Shown in pieces: positions 25,021-36,956 of a DNA stretch of 64,000 nucleotides. Under the pieces are notes generated by a model. It did no database searches. It saw only the letters and a list, made by a program, of their open reading frames with translations, and was not told the DNA's origin. This stretch comes from Schistosoma haematobium (lineage: Eukaryota; Platyhelminthes; Trematoda; Strigeidida; Schistosomatidae). How positions within the stretch are numbered: position 1 is the stretch's first letter; each line of letters opens with the position of its first letter. The stretch lies in contig NC_067195.1 of NCBI RefSeq assembly GCF_000699445.3, forward strand, positions 15,695,287 to 15,759,286, in the 5' to 3' direction. Position numbers and translations under genes: made by a program.

Positions 25021-27210
25021 GACTCAAACTATCTTAGGAAGAATGATAAGGTAGAAGCTAAGGAGTAGTAACAGTATTACTAAACTAAATGCAGAAAACA
25101 TCTTTGAAAGGTTAATTGAGATCAGACAATGGTGATACTTGTGTGATACCGATCTCATGACATGCACGAAAATAGGGGCTCAATTCATAATTGCTACACA
25201 GTTAACGGTTTTAACTTTCTATTCATTTAATTAAATATTTTATGAATTTTACACTTAGCTTTACCGTCATCCTGAACTCCTGGTGTAGTGGTAGATCGGT
25301 AAAATTTATCGTCCAGTTATGCGGTAAACGTCAGTGTGGCTGTTAAGAGTAATTATCTTCATCAAGTAGAATCTTGCTAAGTTGCTAGAATCTGATACCT
25401 TGTTAAAATAAGTCATTCTAAGTTGATGCATTGGAAATCTCTAAGTAAAATCCAAATACCTTTTACTTTTTGTGTGTTCACAAGTTCTGACTTCTGATAT
25501 GATGATTTTATCTCCCAAGTGAGTTGATATGTTACTTCCGGATATTTAGAATTGCCTGAGTATTAATTTAGCAACTTACTTGTAATTCTATAGCTTTGAC
25601 GATGCGAATTTTTTTGTAAAAGATACCGTAATCTTAATGGACAGTGGTTTAGTTATTGAAGCACTCTACTTTTAGCCGTTGCTTTAGAAACTCGTACTTT
25701 ATAAAGTAATCTCACTAGGCTTCACATAAATTCCCAATCATTAACTTTTACAAAATAAATATGTGAGGGATTTCCGATTTGTCCCAACGTGGTTTAAACT
25801 AACTATATAACTCGTTTAAGTAAGTAAAGATCATAATTTGTATTGCAATCCAGCTAATAATAAAGTTTTAAAACGCTAAATATTTATAGAAATTCAAGTG
25901 TGTTCCTAATATTCAACCACTGGGGACGCTCCAGATTTAAAAATTCACATCGGATTGTTAAAATGTTTTTTGCCGATTTCTGTCTAGTTTACGAGAGATA
26001 ATGAGTTTCACAGCATTCACTCATAGTCTATGAATTCAACCATAAATACAAACTTCCCAGTATAATAAATTCCGAATTACAGTTAGGATATGTAGAACAC
26101 TTACTATATCCAATTCATTCACAATCCCATGGTAACGAGATCATTGCTCGTAACTCAATGAACTGGTTAAATATGGAGTTTCGGTATTCTGTGATGAGAA
26201 CAATTTAATCACTCCATGGTTGATATCAGATTAAATATGTAAGCCATCTTTTTGTTTGCAGTCGTTTGGTTGTACTTTTGCTAAAGTTAGGATTTTTTTA
26301 TATCTACTGCCTACCATATGGTAGGTTATACGAGGCTTAATTTGAAGTGGTAACTGGTATAACTTCGTACCAGTGTACTTAAGAATGCTTGCTCATTATA
26401 AATGGGGAGATCCCGATTGATAATTGAAGCTTTAGTTATTTGACACAGGGTTTCACTAAGTATATAATAAAATCTTAAAGTTGGTTTAGCTTGAATTGTA
26501 TTTGTCATTTGTGTGCATCATATCTCAGTTGGTGCCCAAAAGTTCGTTAGTTTGAATCGTATATCAGTATGGATCTCCTTTAAACTTTCGTCGTTATCCT
26601 GATACATATGGTATTTTCCAACACGAATCAATCATGAATTTATATACCCTGTAAAACTAAAATAAACGGCTCAAGGTGTTTATTTAATGTTTACTACGGC
26701 AACCATATTTATCTAAATCATAAACGCAAAACAAGATTGATGAATAAAAAGAGTTCCTTGTCGATCTTTCGTTGCTAATATCTGTTGACTGGTTTACGTA
26801 AATACCATCTTTTAGTTATCTGTCACCGTTTTCAATTTCTGAACACTTATCTTCTAAGATGTGGCTACTATTTTCAGTAACTTGATATTTCAATTAAGGT
26901 GTAGTAGACTGGAGTTGGTTACATTATGCCTTGAAATTAAGGTTATACTCTCATTATTGATAACCAGTAGGATTTTCCTCAGGCCTCGTAAAAGCTTATT
27001 GCCTCTTTCTTAAGTATCCATAACCTCATCAGTCCGTCTGTCACCAGTCTTTGTGTACTCACTAGTTGTTGTCGGATTCGATGTTTCAATACCAAACACA
27101 AATCAATTAAATATTCAGAGGTTAGAGCATAACTAACTTCTAAAAGGAATTATTTAAACCTTTAAATTCAAACTCCTTTTGAATTTATTAGATATATGGG
27201 TTTTAAATGA

Positions 27211-27270
27211 GCCAATCAGTTATCAACGCCGGCCCCTTAGCGAGTATTCTTTGGTCCATACCTTATATAA
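27211..27270 (+). promoter_or_regulatory. Possible promoter: CCAAT box and TATA box
   Basis: GCCAATCAG at 27211-27219 is followed 45 bp later by TATATAA at 27264-27270 in a locally GC-richer patch (GCCGGCCCC). That spacing is normal for an RNA polymerase II promoter. No coding exon follows: the first ATG downstream runs into a stop after two codons. It could be an LTR promoter, a non-coding RNA promoter, or chance. Confidence 0.25.
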
Positions 27271-28317
27271 GCGCGTCAAGGGAAAATCGACAAATCAAAG
27301 GTCACAGAAATGGAATAACTCCGACACATAAAGCAATAAATTAACTTAAACTCAACTAAATTCCCAGTAGAATTTTTAGTGTGCCATGAGTATAGTGTTG
27401 ACCTCAAGGTGATGAGGGTTTAAATATCTAGAGAGATATCGTTGGCTTTTATTTGATGTCTGTTGAATGAGTGGTAATCAGTATCAGGCATACATAGTTT
27501 TCCGTCGATTACCAGGCAAGATAAGAGACCACTATCAGTTTTAAATGGACACTATTTCGAAACTTGTGGTGTTTGTTGTAAAACCCTGTGATCTTACCTG
27601 AATAAAATAAAATTTGTGTTATTAGTTAGCGGTTAGTCGTTTCACTCAAATCATTTACAATGGTTTAATTATTCTATCTGAGCATATGAACCTTAGCAAA
27701 GTGAAGTTGATTTGTTCACTGGAGGCCAGTTAAAGTAGATATCTGGTCATTTTTATTCAAGCAGACAAAATGGTATGAAATAAGGCCTCGAAAAATGTCA
27801 AATGTTTTAGAGACAAATGATTCAACGAAAAGTTATTTTTTAGAATTAGGGCTTGAAAGTAAGATAATTATTAGGATGTTCACTAGTTTCTTCGTATATC
27901 CTTATATAATTATCGGATTTATGCGAAACAAATATATTCAAAGGACAATATCCTACCACTTGGTTACATCTAGCAAGTGTTGAAAATAATAGTGCGTTTG
28001 ATGAATTTCGTGACTTGAAGATTAAGATTAGTAACGCAGTGTCATTAGATATTAAAAACAACCCAAGGCCAGACAAGTACAAAAACATATTGTAGCAACC
28101 TCACAAATATTTTGAAAAACATTACATTATCTATTGATATAAAACTATATTTGTTCTCTAAGAAATGATTTTAATAGCAATTGACTTTGTTTATGTTCCC
28201 TTTACTGTTCCACGTGTACAAGAACAATTGCTACTTTCTAAATTACATCTTAATTGAGTAAACATTCCTTCAGATCATTACTACTTATTAATATTAAGTA
28301 CTTTGAGTCATATTTGA

Positions 28318-28320
<3 letters not shown>

Positions 28321-28358
<38 letters not shown>
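28321..28358. repeat. (TA)n microsatellite
   Basis: A pure TA dinucleotide run of 38 bp lies in intergenic DNA. Confidence 0.95.
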
Positions 28359-28360
<2 letters not shown>

Positions 28361-29496
28361 TTCTTTCGTAAGGATTTATATTTTTTTATGATAAGCCAAT
28401 TACCCTTCTACTGATACTTCTAGTTCTATATCATTTGATATGCAGGGAAAAAAGATGACATTATTGATGTAAATATTTTTTGTCCCAATTTATTATGAAT
28501 TTTGGCTAAGGTAACAAGTGTGAACTTCGTTCAGTGAGACATTTTTATTCTATATGCCAATTCAAGTGGATGAAAAACGTTTAAATGACTGTCGTTTTTC
28601 TCCTTTATTCTCAAAGTTGAATTTCTAGTGTATGACCATGTTAAGTTAGTTTGCGTTTTCTGGTCACATTCTCCCCTCACTCAACTTGCCTTTTGTGTTA
28701 GACTTTATACTACTTGCTGATATTTAGTAAACAGTTTTATTAGTAATTTCTATCAATATGGTGTGTAATATCCTCGAGTATTTACATAAATTCATAATAT
28801 TTATTGTATTTATTATTATAATTACCTGCTCCAAATCCTTTTAAAAGTTATTCCCAGTTTTTATATTCCTTGAATCTTCGTTTAAACGCAACGACTTTCC
28901 ATACTTGTGGGCTCTTATTTCCCATTTTGGTTTCACAAAACTTTTGTTGGCATTAGACAACTATCTGCTGTCCTTTACGCTATTATATGTTGTAATACCT
29001 CTTTAAGTTGTGATTACAGGAAACCTTTCTCTTTCCAAACACACAGATGCGTTAATCTCCGCAGGTACCCTACGAGTTGAGGTTTGTATCCAATATATAC
29101 ATATTCCTTAATAATAGAACCATTCTTCAGACAAATCGCTGGGATTTCTTACCTCAATCATGGATATAAATAAAGTATTGTTTATCGAAATGTGTACTTA
29201 ACGTGTTTAGGTGCATGCCTATTTCGCCCATGTATATAGTACTCTGATAAACCAGTAGTAGAGTGATAACTAAAACTCATTCTTATTAAAAAGGCAATCA
29301 CTGTACAAATTATTGGCTCTCACATCCATCTTGAAAAAATAATCACAATTGATTGATCATGTGTGTCAAGTCCTTATTTGGTGCAGATCGAATGCTATCG
29401 ACCATGTTGTAATGTGGCCACCAGTCTAGGTGATTCGACATTGCGGGCACTATATATTGATCAACCAACTGTGATTACATCTCAGTCCTATAGGAG

Positions 29497-29870
29497 GTCA
29501 GTCGCGGTCCGGATAGCTTAGTGGTAACGTCTCTGACTGTGAAGCTGGGTGACACGGGGTCGAATCCGCCAGGGAGGTTACAGGTACACCTTGCTGCTGA
29601 GTGCCAAGTAGCACGAAACCCGGGTCCAGGGTTTCCTGTCGACTACCTCCAACCACCATTTAATCTGAAAAAATGATAACCGATTAAGCCATTTCTTAAC
29701 TTATTAACATTATTGGGTGACAAGTTTGAGGACCTCAAGGGGGAAGGCGTGAAGAACTGTTCGTTAATATGGGGACAGGTCGGGATAAAAAATTTAAATT
29801 ATAAGCAGTAAGACTATGGACCTGACGGAGTCCATATGTATATAACAGTGGTGGCCCAACCCTGAAACAT
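29497..29870 (+). repeat. tRNA-derived SINE (family B)
   Basis: The head has TAGCTTAGTGGTAACG as a good RNA polymerase III A box and GGGTCGAATCC as a near-perfect B box, about 35 bp apart. A unique body follows (CCCGGGTCCAGGG, GTCGACTACC) and a tail with CTGACGGAGTCC and GGTGGCCCAACC. A true tRNA gene is unlikely: the acceptor and T arms do not pair and the unit is far longer than a tRNA. It differs in sequence from families A and C. Confidence 0.65.
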
Positions 29871-30545
29871 AAGATATTGTATTAGTATTTCGTTTCATCA
29901 TTTTGTATCGCCCTCTTAAGCGCAATATGGAAATGTTGTAAGGTAAAAATAGTTTACTTTCGCAGTCCTACACAACACTAGAACACACATTAATTGAACA
30001 ATTTAGACTGAACACCAGCTTGCTAGACTGGGTAATAGACTCAATAAATCATGTGATAAACTCCATTCAATTAACTGACCTATGATCAAGAACCATAGAT
30101 AACCCAGAACAACAGTGCATCATTACACGATTAAAATCAGTCAGTAATTGGATAAGAAGTAGGACTTCATACATCCTAATCGCTTGATAAATTTGAATAA
30201 GGCAAGAAGTACAAAGTTTTCAAAATGACATGAATTCATTATATTTCAAGGCTTCTCATCAGTGATATTGTTATAAAAAAAGATTTATTACATGCTATAA
30301 TCAATGCAGTTCGAAACTATATAAGAAACAAGAGGAGACAGCACATTAAACATCATAGTTCAGATTAAATCGTAAGAAAGGAGAAGGGGGTAAAGTTGTA
30401 AATGGTTGTCGACATAGCTCACTGATATTGGTGTTTTACAATGATAATGAGAAGATGAATAAAAACAAATTAGCGGTAATCAAGACACATATTCAACATA
30501 AAATTAAAGTATCAGAAAGCGTTTTATGGAGGTTGTAGTAATTTC
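29871..30545. other. Intergenic, nothing recognised
   Basis: This is AT-rich sequence between two SINE copies. I see no coding signal or repeat structure. Confidence 0.4.
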
Positions 30546-30705
30546 GATAGTTGAGATCATGAGTCAATTGAAGCTGGACCACCATAAAAACCTGGCAGCG
30601 CTGAACAGCCGTTTCGTCCAGTCGTGGGACTCCTCAGTAGTGCGCATCCACGGCCTCGCCTCGCGGGATTCGAACCTAGGGCCTATCAGTCGTGGGTGAA
30701 TGTCA
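30546..30705 (-). repeat. tRNA-derived SINE (family A)
   Basis: On the minus strand the B box GGTTCGAATCCCGC is perfect. The body contains CTGAGGAGTCCCACGAC and AACGGCTGTTCAGCGCTG, and the tail is CAATTGACTCATGATCTC. The 5' end stops within the tRNA-like head at about 30705. It is better preserved than the intronic copies. Confidence 0.75.
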
Positions 30706-31969
30706 ATGGGATATTATAAAACTTAAAATAATAGTAATAATATCCCTAAAGTAAATGTAGGCCGTTTGAAGCTTATTAGAAACCTTGAAATGTAATGAAC
30801 TCGTGTTATTCTGCAAATCTCGTTCTTATCACTTTAATTAAAAGTGAAATTAATTTTACACATAAGATAGTTTCTTATATTTAATTAAGCCAGGGCTTCC
30901 TAACTCCACCTGTTGATCAATCAAGTTTTCCTCTCATCTGATATATCAGGAACCTAAATAATAAGCACTAGGATACATATTGAACTAATACGTTCAAGAA
31001 GTCAAACTCACTTCAATACCATAAGACTGATTGACATAACTTTAGTATTTTCATTCTATTAAAACGTGTCCACTACTAACTCTTGGATATTTGGTCCGAA
31101 TATGATAGAAGTATCAAATAACTTCCATAAGCTTCCCATGTATTCATAAATATAATGATTAAAAATTAATAGGTTGAAAATAAATATCTCCACTTAATCT
31201 TCCTTTTAGACTTAGTGTATAGGTCTGCAAAGTCACCTGTTCGCCAACAGTTCAAATCATTGGAAAAAATTTACTTAGGTTACAAGCTAAAAAGTTCTCA
31301 TACATGCTATTCGACAAACGGAACTCAAGGGTAAATATTTAGTTACAGATATGTTAATAATGTTGTTGAAAACTTAGGATATTAATGAAGTAATGAGGTT
31401 GCATTATTTATTTGGAGCTGACGTGACAACATACATTTGCGTTAAGATCGATTAGAATTTGCACGCTGGTTGTTCTGCTAGTAACACGGAATAGACAAAC
31501 ACTGGGAGAGTTGAGACTGACGACACCATCTGTTTCCTGCCCTCACTGTGAATTAGTAACCTGGGTGAAAATCCCATAGTATTTGAACTGAACTAAATTA
31601 TGTTAGGTATCATCATACCAAAACACGTATGGTAAATATTATAAGATTTGAATTGTGTAGTTTAACCATAAAATCTGATGCGTAATGATCAAACTAAGAT
31701 ATGATTGGTCGCTGAGTATGGATAAACAGGCACGGGCTACTGATAACTAAACATGTGATTTCCTTTCCCCTCATTGATTTCCACTCCGAACTCACTGATA
31801 GTGACTGCTTGCAATTGCATTGAATAAAGCATTATCTAGTTGTAACCTGGTTTCCTATTCTGGGTCGTGAATATTAGATCTGATGCAACGTGACTAGTCT
31901 TCTTATCATGTTAACGTATTATCGTAGTATACTAGAGAGAAAGAAAAATATTTTAAAATTGAAATCACG
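30706..31969. other. Intergenic, nothing recognised
   Basis: This is AT-rich DNA between two SINE copies with no supported exon, repeat or RNA gene. Confidence 0.4.
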
Positions 31970-32161
31970 AGACGATCTAAACCAAAACACCAATGAAAAT
32001 GTGGGCTCACAGGACGGCCGTTTCGCCCTTGTATGCGACTACTCAACAGAGCGCAAACACGCGGGACTCGAACACAGGGCCCCCGGCTTTGCACTCGAAC
32101 ATTTAATCCCTTGACTACCGAGCCGGCATACAACGGTGTCAATGTCTAACTTCAACGAATG
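31970..32161 (-). repeat. tRNA-derived SINE (family A)
   Basis: On the minus strand the head reads ATGCCGGCTCGGTAGTCAAG (A box region) and GTGTTCGAGTCCCGCG (B box), followed by AACGGCCGTCCTGTGAG. The tail diverges from the other copies, with a poor match to GCTAGACC. Open frames on both strands across this block are products of the repeat. Confidence 0.7.
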
Positions 32162-33062
32162 TTCTACATATCATATCAAAATCATTAGCTTACTTCTACT
32201 TAAGACATTTGCACATTACGATCAGACGTCCTGGTTTAGAAATTTCAAATCCTTCATTTCTAGTAGTCATGTTTTGATTGAGTTACATTACGTTATAAGA
32301 ATAAACTGTGATACATTGATTTCCTATTTGTTATTATGCAAAAAATGTGGAATAATGTGGTAGTAATCGGTAGTTAAGACTTGATAAACGATCTACTTGT
32401 AGTTGATAAGCCGGTTTGTCTGAAGTCAGATGAATCTTATTATATACACGGTAAAGGGTACCTAGTAATCGGAGTTCATTTCCAAATAAAATACCGGTTT
32501 TTATATGTATCAGAATCTGAGGAAGTTTAGTCATTGTGAAAAGCTTTTTAATCTTTTCTAATCGACTGGTCATTTATTCCCTCAATTCATATCAATTTAC
32601 ATCATACAAATGACGGTATTAAACAATAAGTCCAGGACAAAGTTAATTACTTCTTCAACTACTTTTCAGCATTTTCAAGTAAAAAATATATCACAAAACC
32701 TGTAGAGAGTCGGTGCCAATTCATTGTTGCTATATTTTTGAAAAGGCATGAATTTTAAAATAGTTAATAACGGGAAAGGAGAAGGACAATCGATCTGACT
32801 CTAACTTTGGACCTTCTTTACCTGCAGGAAGGTTTATTAATTTCTATAAATTTAATAAAATAGTATATCTTCTATGACTTCTGAGACACTACAAATGAAG
32901 TTATATATATAAATCTGATCACACATATACTTGTTAAGAACATTTATGTATAAAAATAAAGTGTCAACCAGACTGCAAATGGGTTAAGCGGAAATAAGGA
33001 TAATAATAAGAGTAATAATAATAATATTAAAACAATTTGAAAACTAATCACACTGGATAATA
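32162..33062. other. Intergenic DNA left of the transposon complex
   Basis: This is AT-rich sequence with a short run of TAATAATAA-type repeats near 33010. No gene is supported. Confidence 0.4.
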
Positions 33063-33520
33063 TGCCAAATCGTTAAACTCCACTAAACTCAATATCTAAA
33101 GGCTTCCTATGAAATGTAAGATCATCTGCATATGGAAATAATAATCGTTCATCATATGATATTATGGTGTTTATATGAACTAATGATTCCTTTGTACTTG
33201 ATGACTGCCTAATTTCGAATTCCAAATACAGTACTTTTGTTTGTGTTCGCTGAGTTCTATTTAGCCTTATTTGCATTATTTTTGGAATTTCTATTTCGTA
33301 CAATAATCCGAATACTTCTAAATATCACAGATATTTAACGGCAATAAAACTGTTATTCAATCAGTCTACTGAATTTCATTTGTTCCCAATCTCCCGATTT
33401 TGGGGAAATTTTAGGGAAGCCGCTATAGAAAAGTTGGGGGAAATGGCACCAAAACCCCTAAATTTCCCCAGAAGCTTATTACACCTTGGGGAAATCGGTC
33501 TGTATTTATTAATAAAACCG
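33063..33520 (+). repeat. Left arm of 458-bp inverted repeat
   Basis: The arm has two parts. Positions 33063-33327 start TGCCAAAT and end AAATATCA, and their last 162 bp are homologous to the LTR-like ends of the gag unit. Positions 33328-33520 include AATAAA and a GGGGAAAT-rich block (33380-33480) homologous to the palindromic element at 54211-54363. The same sequence occurs reversed at 44840-45297. An open frame crosses both arms but looks fortuitous. Confidence 0.85.
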
Positions 33521-34059
33521 GAAAATTTTCCGCAATTTCGGTGAAATAATCCGAAATATCTCGTTTTAATGCAATACTTCCCCACATTTTTTGACAGATA
33601 TCACAAAAAGCCTACGTAAAATTTCCTGCTCAGGTATCCCATTTCTTTGCCATCAGTTACACACAGTAAACGCAGCGCCAAAGAAATATAACTACAGTTA
33701 GTAACGAGAATCGATCTGTCACTGTAATTAAAAGACTGATCCGTCTCACATTTAAACCCGATCTCCCAAGGCTGGGGAAATTCGGGGGGACCCCTAAATC
33801 TGTGTTGCGCAGTTTTACAGGCAAGCATATGAACATCAGTACATTTTTAAATCTTTGAAGATGAAATTACAATTAATAAAAATCAATAATATCATAAACT
33901 TTGGTCACGAATACTGTACCGATGTTGAGGTTTCGTTTTAGTACGTCAAACAGACACAAGACAATGAGTCGTCGGCTTCAAACCACTTTTTCAAAATTCT
34001 CACGCCATTCAGGTGTTTTATTGGTTTTGGCCACAATTTTGATTAATCCTTTCGTTCAT

Positions 34060-34486
34060 TCTGACTACAGCTAATTGCTTCTTTCAAACTAATAATATAG
34101 AGTTTATTAAAATTGCTGAAAGACGGACTAAAGCCGCTAGAGATTTAAAGTTTATGGGTTGTCTTAAATCAACATTTTACAGAGGGTTGAGGGAGTCAAA
34201 AGCTAAGTTTGATATAAAGTATAATTTAACGGCCACTGACTGTGAAAACCACGGCTCAGTTGTTGTTGTTGGAGAAGTAGATACCACCGCAGCTGCAGAG
34301 CAATGTGACAGCATCACCCCGCAATCAGCCATTGCCTCATGTACTTACGTCTAGCGTACAGCCAGTTCAGCCCACGGTATAGTCCACCTTTCCTTATTAA
34401 CAAGATATAGATGGTGCAATTTCAGAAATTTCTCCACCGATTCATCTATCAATGAAACAACAGCTAGAGAGAGTTCTAGTTGAGAT
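34060..34486 (+). pseudogene. Possible N-terminal part of broken transposase
   Basis: A plus-strand reading frame (IKIAERRTKAARDLKFMGC and onward) shifts frame near 34350 and continues to the insertion point of the Gypsy element at 34486. The four bases AGAT at 34483-34486 recur at 36953-36956, so the sequence before 34487 and after 36952 was once continuous. I do not recognise the N-terminal residues themselves. The link to the transposase is inferred from that continuity. Confidence 0.4.
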
Positions 34487-34893
34487 TTTAGTGACTCACA
34501 TTTATCACGAGAACACGACTGGTTTAATAAAAACAATTATTATTATAACCAACTGTACCAGTACTTGTTTTAATGTGCTTTTGTTTGACTGTGCTAATGA
34601 CAGCTATTTTGTGCTTCCATTCTTATACTTACACTTTGATTGTAACTTCGCGCGAATTCGGTTACGTTCTGTAACCAAGCTTGTATCCTGGCACGATCTC
34701 AGTATCCTTTCGATGCCACGAGATCGCCAGCAAATAAACATCGACTTGGTCCATTAATTGCCTTCTGGTATTTGGCACCTCGGAGATTTTATGGGTTTCT
34801 TTGGTTACGTTCAACCTACGCCTTCTGATTTATTTGGCACGTGTTTCTTGGTAGCGGTGTTCATAGTTAATCTCAACTCGACTCCACGCTACA
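34487..34893 (+). repeat. 5' LTR of Gypsy element
   Basis: This 407-bp LTR is almost identical to 36546-36952. Its first dinucleotide is mutated (TT instead of TG). It contains an AATAAA-type signal in CAAATAAACATCG. The LTR end TACA directly abuts the putative primer-binding site. Confidence 0.9.
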
Positions 34894-35204
34894 ATTGGTG
34901 ACCCGTATTTTGGAACACGCCTCAACCTCTGGTCAAATCTTCCAAAGAAGCCAATTCGGTGAGTCTATGATTTATCTATCCACGTCTGTCGTATATTTTC
35001 ATATTTAATATATAATATACTCGACATGACGGATAACGATAAGAATAGTATTAATATACTAGACTCCCATTTATGTGTACCGAACTCTTGTTACTTTTTA
35101 TTCGCGTGACGATGAATTCCACGCTTTATTCGAGAAATTTTCCCCTATTAACTATTCTCCTCGCTGACCCGGCTGTTTGGTACGGAATGCATTCGCATAC
35201 TCAT

Positions 35205-35987
35205 TAACGTCTACCTCCCAGCATCAAATGGTTAAGTTGAACGGTTTCACTGCCAACTTAAAAGTGCTCTACGAGCACACGAGAACGACAACTGGTACGA
35301 AACCTTATCGCTCGTCCCCTTAGGTATTCGAACGAGCTTGAAGGCAGATATACAATGTTCCGCCGCTGAACTGGTATACGGCACGACATTGCGTCTGCCT
35401 GGAGAATTCACACAACGGAGCAGACCTAATTTCGGTAAATCAGACTACGTCCATCGACTGTCTGCATTTATGCGAACACTGTCTCCGGTGTCAACTCGAA
35501 TACAACATCGACAGGTCGCTCTCCCTCGAGAGTTATCTACCTGTTCACATGTTTTCATACGAGTAGATTCGGTACGCAACCTTAAGAAGGCCCTTTTCAC
35601 GTGATCGCTCGTCACGAAAAGACCTTCAAGGTTGATCGATATGGACGCGTCGAGATCGTCAGCGTTGATCGTCTCAAATCAGCACACGTCGATGACAGTG
35701 CCCTATCTGGTAACCTGAGATTCAATGCTAGACCTATTAAACTTGGTGGGATCCTCAAATCTTCTTCAGGTCCCACGCTAGATACACCTGAGACCTCATT
35801 CTCACGTCCCAGTCAACAGCACGCGTCATCTGCACCGTCTACGGACGAGACGACAGTCTCACGTCCAGATCAGCAGACCACGCCGCCTCTGACCTCGGAT
35901 GAGATTGCAGGCTCACGCGATACGAACGAGACTGCCGTCTCACGTTCCGGTCGCCGAGTACGGTTGCCCGTACGCTTCCGCGAATAG
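35205..35987 (+). pseudogene. Gypsy integrase C-terminal fragment
   Basis: The plus strand matches the integrase C-terminal region of the intact copy at 51050-52966: the shared motif [14 protein letters not shown], a CSHVFIRVDS motif, then after a frameshift near 35600 VIARHEKTFKVDRYGRVEI and a closing SRSGRRVRLPVRFRE. The upstream stretch 35205-35340 is a degraded form of the region around the catalytic glutamate. One frameshift separates two otherwise open parts. It lies within the internally deleted Gypsy element. Confidence 0.85.
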
Positions 35988-36545
35988 TCGCACAGTCAAC
36001 AACCGATACGGTGTAGTGTTATTCCTATACTACACGCACGCTACACTCTTCTCTTTTCTGATTTTCTTTTTGTTTCCTGAGCCCACGCCTTCGACCACCT
36101 CCGTTTGGTTCCGTCGACTTCAGTCAACTTTGGCGAAAGCTGGCCTGATCACCCATGCTCTTGTCAACGCACTCAGTCGATATTTTGGTTTCGAATGCTT
36201 GGCATACGCTTGGTCTCGAACATGGTCGTTACAGTCGCTTCTGGTCTTTTGGCTCAACGTGGTTTCGTCCTACGTCTGCAGCGTTTCTGGTCCGGACCCC
36301 TACGAACGCCCTCTTCAGATTCTGGATACAAACCACTCTGGTGTAGCATGCCAACTCAAGCAATAAATACAGCACATCGCTCCTGGTACCGTTCTCCGAA
36401 AACGACCTTCGTTGGCAACTCGACGATCAACGATCGCTTTCCTGTTCGCCAATTCTTCCGTCCTACAATCGCTCGTCAGCCGATCAGTCCCACGATTTAA
36501 ACCGCTATTTATCGAAAGTGTAAACCCTTTCTAGCGGGGGGCTCC
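35988..36545 (+). other. Gypsy 3' internal non-coding region with polypurine tract
   Basis: This sequence lies between the pol stop and the 3' LTR. It is GC-richer than host DNA. Its overlapping open frames in three phases (for example 35899-36366 and 36105-36500) show no retroviral domain. It ends with GCGGGGGGCTCC at 36534-36545, the likely polypurine tract. Confidence 0.6.
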
Positions 36546-36952
36546 TGTAGTGACTCACATTTATCACGAGAACACGACTGGTTTAATAAAAACAATTATT
36601 ATTATAACCAACTGTACCAGTGCTTGTTTTAATGTGCTTTTGTTTGACTGTGCTAATGACAGCTATTTTGTGCTTCCATTCTTATACTTACACTTTGATT
36701 GTAACTTCGCGCGAATTCGGTTACGTTCTGTAACCAAGCTTGTATCCTGGCACGATCTCAGTATCCTTTCGATGCCACGAGATCGCCAGCAAATAAACAT
36801 CGACTTGGTCCATTAATTGCCTTCTGGTATTTGGCACCTCGGAGATTTTATGGGTTTCTTTGGTTACGTTCAACCTACGCCTTCTGATTTATTTGGCACG
36901 TGTTTCTTGGTAGCGGTGTTCATAGTTAATCTCAACCCGACTCCACTGTACA
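36546..36952 (+). repeat. 3' LTR of Gypsy element
   Basis: This is the second copy of the 407-bp LTR, with intact TG..CA ends. It is followed by AGAT, the duplicated target site. Confidence 0.92.
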
Positions 36953-36956
36953 AGAT

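Larger units (their letters stand above)
25021..29496. other. Intergenic, no supported gene
   Basis: This is AT-rich DNA without recognised exons. It contains a CCAAT/TATA-like pair at 27211-27270 and a TA microsatellite at 28321-28358. Open frames at 27795-27983 and elsewhere have no motifs. Confidence 0.4.
34487..36952 (+). mobile_element. Ty3/Gypsy LTR retrotransposon, internally deleted
   Basis: Two direct repeats of 407 bp bound the element: 34487-34893 and 36546-36952, starting TTTAGTGACTC and TGTAGTGACTC and ending in TACA. The first LTR is followed by ATTGGTGACCCG, which fits a primer-binding site. The second is preceded by GCGGGGGGCTCC, a polypurine tract. A perfect 4-bp target duplication (AGAT) flanks it. 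Inside, a gag-like ATG at 35027 is soon broken, protease to most of integrase is deleted, and only the integrase C-terminus remains. It cannot make its own enzymes. Confidence 0.9.

Noticed and set aside
29497..29580. A tRNA gene
   Set aside because: A and B boxes are good, but acceptor and T stems do not pair, and the sequence continues as a long SINE body.
33081..33085. CACTA motif as the exact left end of a CACTA transposon
   Set aside because: The corresponding position in the right arm is not CACTA, and similarity between arms extends beyond it, so it does not mark a terminus here.
33073..33303. A 76-codon frame repeated in both 458-bp arms (also 45056-45286)
   Set aside because: Its repetition reflects the duplicated arm. 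It lies in an LTR-like segment, its C-terminus differs between arms, and no domain is visible.
35899..36500. Overlapping frames of 131-155 codons suggesting an envelope or accessory gene in the Gypsy element
   Set aside because: There is no signal peptide, transmembrane pattern or cysteine motif typical of such proteins. The region is the 3' non-coding part before the polypurine tract, and three phases are open equally because of its GC content.
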